A stretch of DNA of 64,000 bases from NCBI RefSeq assembly GCF_030814695.1, contig NZ_JAUSVL010000001.1:1178001-1242000 (forward strand), read 5' to 3'. The position numbers and the translations under genes are program-made. The stretch comes from Oligosphaera ethanolica. Lineage in GTDB: Bacteria; Verrucomicrobiota; Lentisphaeria; Oligosphaerales; Oligosphaeraceae. The notes under the pieces are model-generated. The model was not told the DNA's origin, did no database searches, and was given only the letters and a program-made list of their open reading frames with translations. Of this stretch, positions 62,120-64,000 are shown piece by piece (position 1 is the stretch's first letter; each line of letters starts with the position of its first letter).

Positions 62120-62845
62120 TCAGCGGAGCTTCTTAACGCTATACTCGTGGCCACGCTTGCTCACGACCTCAATATTGAATCGAACGTCCTCTTTCGGAGT
62201 GCCCGAGTCAGAGCCGATTTTTTCCAAACGGTCAAGGACCTCAAGCCCTTCAATCACTTTGCCGAACACCGCGTGACGATTGTCTAGATGCGGCGTCGCC
62301 GTGAAGCAGATGAAGAACTGGCTGCCATTGCTGTTCGGGCCTGAATTGGCCATGGACAGGATGCCCCGGCCAGTATGGCGAAGCTTCGGCGAAAATTCGT
62401 CAGCAAAGCTGTATCCCGGTCCGCCAGTACCGGGACGCCCCTGCGCATCGCGCTTGGAATGGGGGCAGCCGCCCTGAGCCATGAAGCCGCTGATCACCCG
62501 GTGAAAGGACATGCCCTTATAGAAACCGCTTTCGGCCAGCGTGATCATATTTGCCACCGTGTTGGGCACGTCGTCCTCATACAACTCCACCAGCATATCG
62601 CCCTTTGCCGTGGCTATGCGGATAACCGGATTGCCGGTCGCTGCGAGTTTTTCACCGTTCATTTCACTAATCTCCTGCTTTTTGAATTGAAACACGCCAC
62701 TATCATTGACCACCGTCACGTGATCGTCCTTGACCACAACCTTGCCTTCGTATTCCTTGCCGTTGAGCAGCTTGATGCGGTCAGCGTGAGCCAGACCGAC
62801 CACCAACAGCAACGCAACTACAACCATCCGTATCACTGCCTTCAT
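62120..62845 (-). CDS. Exported cyclophilin-type peptidyl-prolyl isomerase with N-terminal SH3-like segment
   Basis: A 241-residue protein. Signal peptide 1-21. Residues about 22-65 (DRIKLLNGKEYEGKVVV...) look like a small beta-barrel segment common in exported PVC proteins. The cyclophilin domain (about 75-235) has FHRVISGFMAQGG and SMANSGPNSNGSQFFI, including the catalytic Arg and the substrate-binding residues. It would speed proline isomerisation of envelope proteins in the periplasm. The large lipoprotein follows. Confidence 0.92.
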   Translation of the reverse strand: MKAVIRMVVVALLLVVGLAHADRIKLLNGKEYEGKVVVKDDHVTVVNDSGVFQFKKQEISEMNGEKLAATGNPVIRIATAKGDMLVELYEDDVPNTVANMITLAESGFYKGMSFHRVISGFMAQGGCPHSKRDAQGRPGTGGPGYSFADEFSPKLRHTGRGILSMANSGPNSNGSQFFICFTATPHLDNRHAVFGKVIEGLEVLDRLEKIGSDSGTPKEDVRFNIEVVSKRGHEYSVKKLR

Positions 62846-63004
62846 CGTGCTTTCTCCATTTTTCCTGTACCACTTGCTGCCATTCCGACCTGTGCTGCGG
62901 CATACACCCGGCTAACCGCCGAAGCATGCTGCCGCCGGAACGCGAAACGCAAACTGTTAATCTACTCCCCCGGCAGGCTTAGGGCAAGGATGTCCACGCA
63001 TGCA

Positions 63005-63856
63005 TCAGCGCCGCCAACGGCGCCACAGCCAGCGCGATATCGCCGCCAGCAAGTAGCCGGCGCCGGCCAGCTCAACAATGGTCGCGCCAACCGGCAAATT
63101 CGGCCCATAACTGACATAAAGCCCACCAAAGGAATAGGCGAAACACAAAAACACCGACAGCAGCATGATCCCGCCAATGCGCCGCGCAAACAACGCCGCC
63201 GTAGCCACCGGCAAGACCAGTAACGCCAAGACCAGCACAATGCCGACGACCTGCGACAACAGGGCTACCGTCATGGCCGTCATGACCTGCAAGACCAGCG
63301 ACACCCATTCCGAGGAAATACCCCGCAGGCGCAAATTCTCCTCATGAAAGCACAGAGCCAGAAAGCGCGGATGATATATCCAGGCGAGAACGAGCAAGGC
63401 CAGCACCAGGCCAGTCATCACCAACAGATCACTCGTGGAAATCATCATGATGCTACCGAAGAGATAGCTGCTGAGATCTTCCGCATAGCCCGGCGTGATG
63501 GCAATCACGCTCACACCCACGGCGACCCCGAGTGACCATACCGCGCTCAGCACGCTGTCCTCACGCAGGCGCCCCCGCAAGGTCAGCAAACCCACCGCCG
63601 CCCCGGACAGACAGCCCGCCAGCAGCGCCCCCAACAGCGGCGTAAACCACAGCAGACCATGCACCACCTGCAGATAACGCGCCAGGCCAATCCCCCCCAG
63701 CAGCGAATGAGACACCGCGCCGACCATGTAGCTGCGGCGCTGCGCCAGCACATAACTGCCGATCACGCCGCAGATCACCGCCGTCAACGCCATGCCCAGC
63801 ACGGCACGACGGAGAAACGCCGCCGCCGCCAAGTCTTGCCAAAAAGATCCGTCCAT
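63005..63856 (-). CDS. Zn/Mn-type metal ABC transporter permease (ZnuB/TroC family)
   Basis: A 283-residue protein with about nine helices, the permease of an ABC-3-type divalent metal importer. RRSYMVGAVSHSLLGGIGLARYL matches the early conserved region (usually with an ..HA/HS..G pattern), and VGIVLVLALLVLPVATAAL matches the conserved later helix. GGAGGA precedes its ATG. It lies 23 bp downstream of the ATPase gene, as in znuCB. Zinc or manganese cannot be chosen from sequence alone. Confidence 0.9.
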   Translation of the reverse strand: MDGSFWQDLAAAAFLRRAVLGMALTAVICGVIGSYVLAQRRSYMVGAVSHSLLGGIGLARYLQVVHGLLWFTPLLGALLAGCLSGAAVGLLTLRGRLREDSVLSAVWSLGVAVGVSVIAITPGYAEDLSSYLFGSIMMISTSDLLVMTGLVLALLVLAWIYHPRFLALCFHEENLRLRGISSEWVSLVLQVMTAMTVALLSQVVGIVLVLALLVLPVATAALFARRIGGIMLLSVFLCFAYSFGGLYVSYGPNLPVGATIVELAGAGYLLAAISRWLWRRWRR

Positions 63857-63879
63857 CGTCCTCCGTCACTGCCTGCGCA

Positions 63880-64000
63880 TTAGGATTCCCGGTGTTCGCC
63901 AAGATGGGGCGTCAGGCAGGAAACGCCCGCACTGTCAACCGGACAGGCTTCGTGTTCCAGCCGCAGCCATTCGCCATCCGCCAGCGCGCTGGTCTGCAGT
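63880..64000 (-). CDS. C-terminal end of metal ABC transporter ATP-binding protein (partial)
   Basis: The minus-strand frame is open from the window edge to TAA 63880-63882 and encodes about 39 residues (..WLRLEHEACPVDSAGVSCLTPHLGEHRES). No motif remains, so the assignment rests on position: it ends 23 bp before the permease, where a ZnuC/TroB-like ATPase is expected. Confidence 0.6.
   Translation of the reverse strand, partial: LQTSALADGEWLRLEHEACPVDSAGVSCLTPHLGEHRES

Noticed and set aside
62375..63223. 282-codon plus-strand frame
   Set aside because: Crosses the antisense of the cyclophilin and the ABC permease; both of those are secure.

Overview
The window (about 58-60% G+C by eye) reads as chromosomal DNA of a Gram-negative member of the PVC superphylum, most likely Lentisphaerota. 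This is an inference from the gene mix: Pal, an RND pump, a Wza-type exporter and an outer-membrane barrel show an outer membrane. A GH78 rhamnosidase, a SASA-type esterase, a CBM6/35-like secreted protein, a DUF6785/6784-like 12+ TM protein, a C45 acyl hydrolase and mosaic intergenic repeats fit that phylum. No rRNA, CRISPR array, prophage or complete transposase gene is visible.

Layout. 1-2.04 kb: 3' part of an RND efflux permease. 2.04-3.24 kb: a small membrane-protein gene whose 5' end was hit by a 400-bp MITE-like element with perfect 25-bp inverted repeats and a 4-bp target duplication, then a decayed SatD-like gene. 3.24-6.2 kb: a glycyl radical enzyme and a SASA esterase in one operon. 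6.2-7.4 kb: repeats and tRNA-Gly(CCC). 7.6-11 kb: a secreted CBM-like protein and a protein with eight zinc-ribbon repeats fused to a degenerate SGNH domain. 11.5-15.8 kb: pal, a Nudix gene, lipA and pbpC in a tightly overlapping operon. 16.4-19.3 kb: a secreted alpha/beta hydrolase coupled to a C45 hydrolase. 19.4-23 kb: a double-hotdog FabZ-like protein, serS and a YkgJ-type cysteine-cluster protein. 23.4-31.6 kb: an LA_2272-type surface-repeat protein, a hybrid histidine kinase, an Fe-ADH, a GH78 rhamnosidase and rpoN, with rlmI just upstream of rpoN. 33.1-45.3 kb: an exopolysaccharide locus (WecA-like initiating transferase fused to a Rossmann domain, CpsB phosphatase, O-antigen-ligase/TPR protein, Wzc-like kinase, Wza-like exporter, outer-membrane barrel, small secreted protein). 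46-48.7 kb: a nucleotidyltransferase-GHMP sugar kinase fusion. 48.8-58.6 kb: a small cysteine-poor ribbon protein, a lipoprotein, ddl, a 57-residue ferredoxin, PPK2, a DUF6785-like membrane protein, pheT and efpL. 58.6-59.5 kb: repeats. 59.6-64 kb: a large lipoprotein, a cyclophilin and the permease plus ATPase tail of a Zn/Mn-type ABC importer.

Working together: the minus-strand block at 35.1-45.3 kb can initiate, polymerise, regulate and export a polysaccharide but carries no ordinary sugar glycosyltransferases, so these must lie elsewhere. The adjacent kinase-nucleotidyltransferase fusion could supply an activated sugar to it. Envelope maintenance genes (pal, pbpC, ddl, cyclophilin, lipoproteins) dominate the rest.

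The most unusual items are the double hotdog whose two catalytic residues are split between its halves, the eight-ribbon/SGNH pseudoenzyme, the sugar kinase fusion with an altered substrate-binding motif, the WecA-Rossmann fusion, and the MITE insertion with its reconstructable ancestral gene. I found no clear multi-gene defence or wholly new system.
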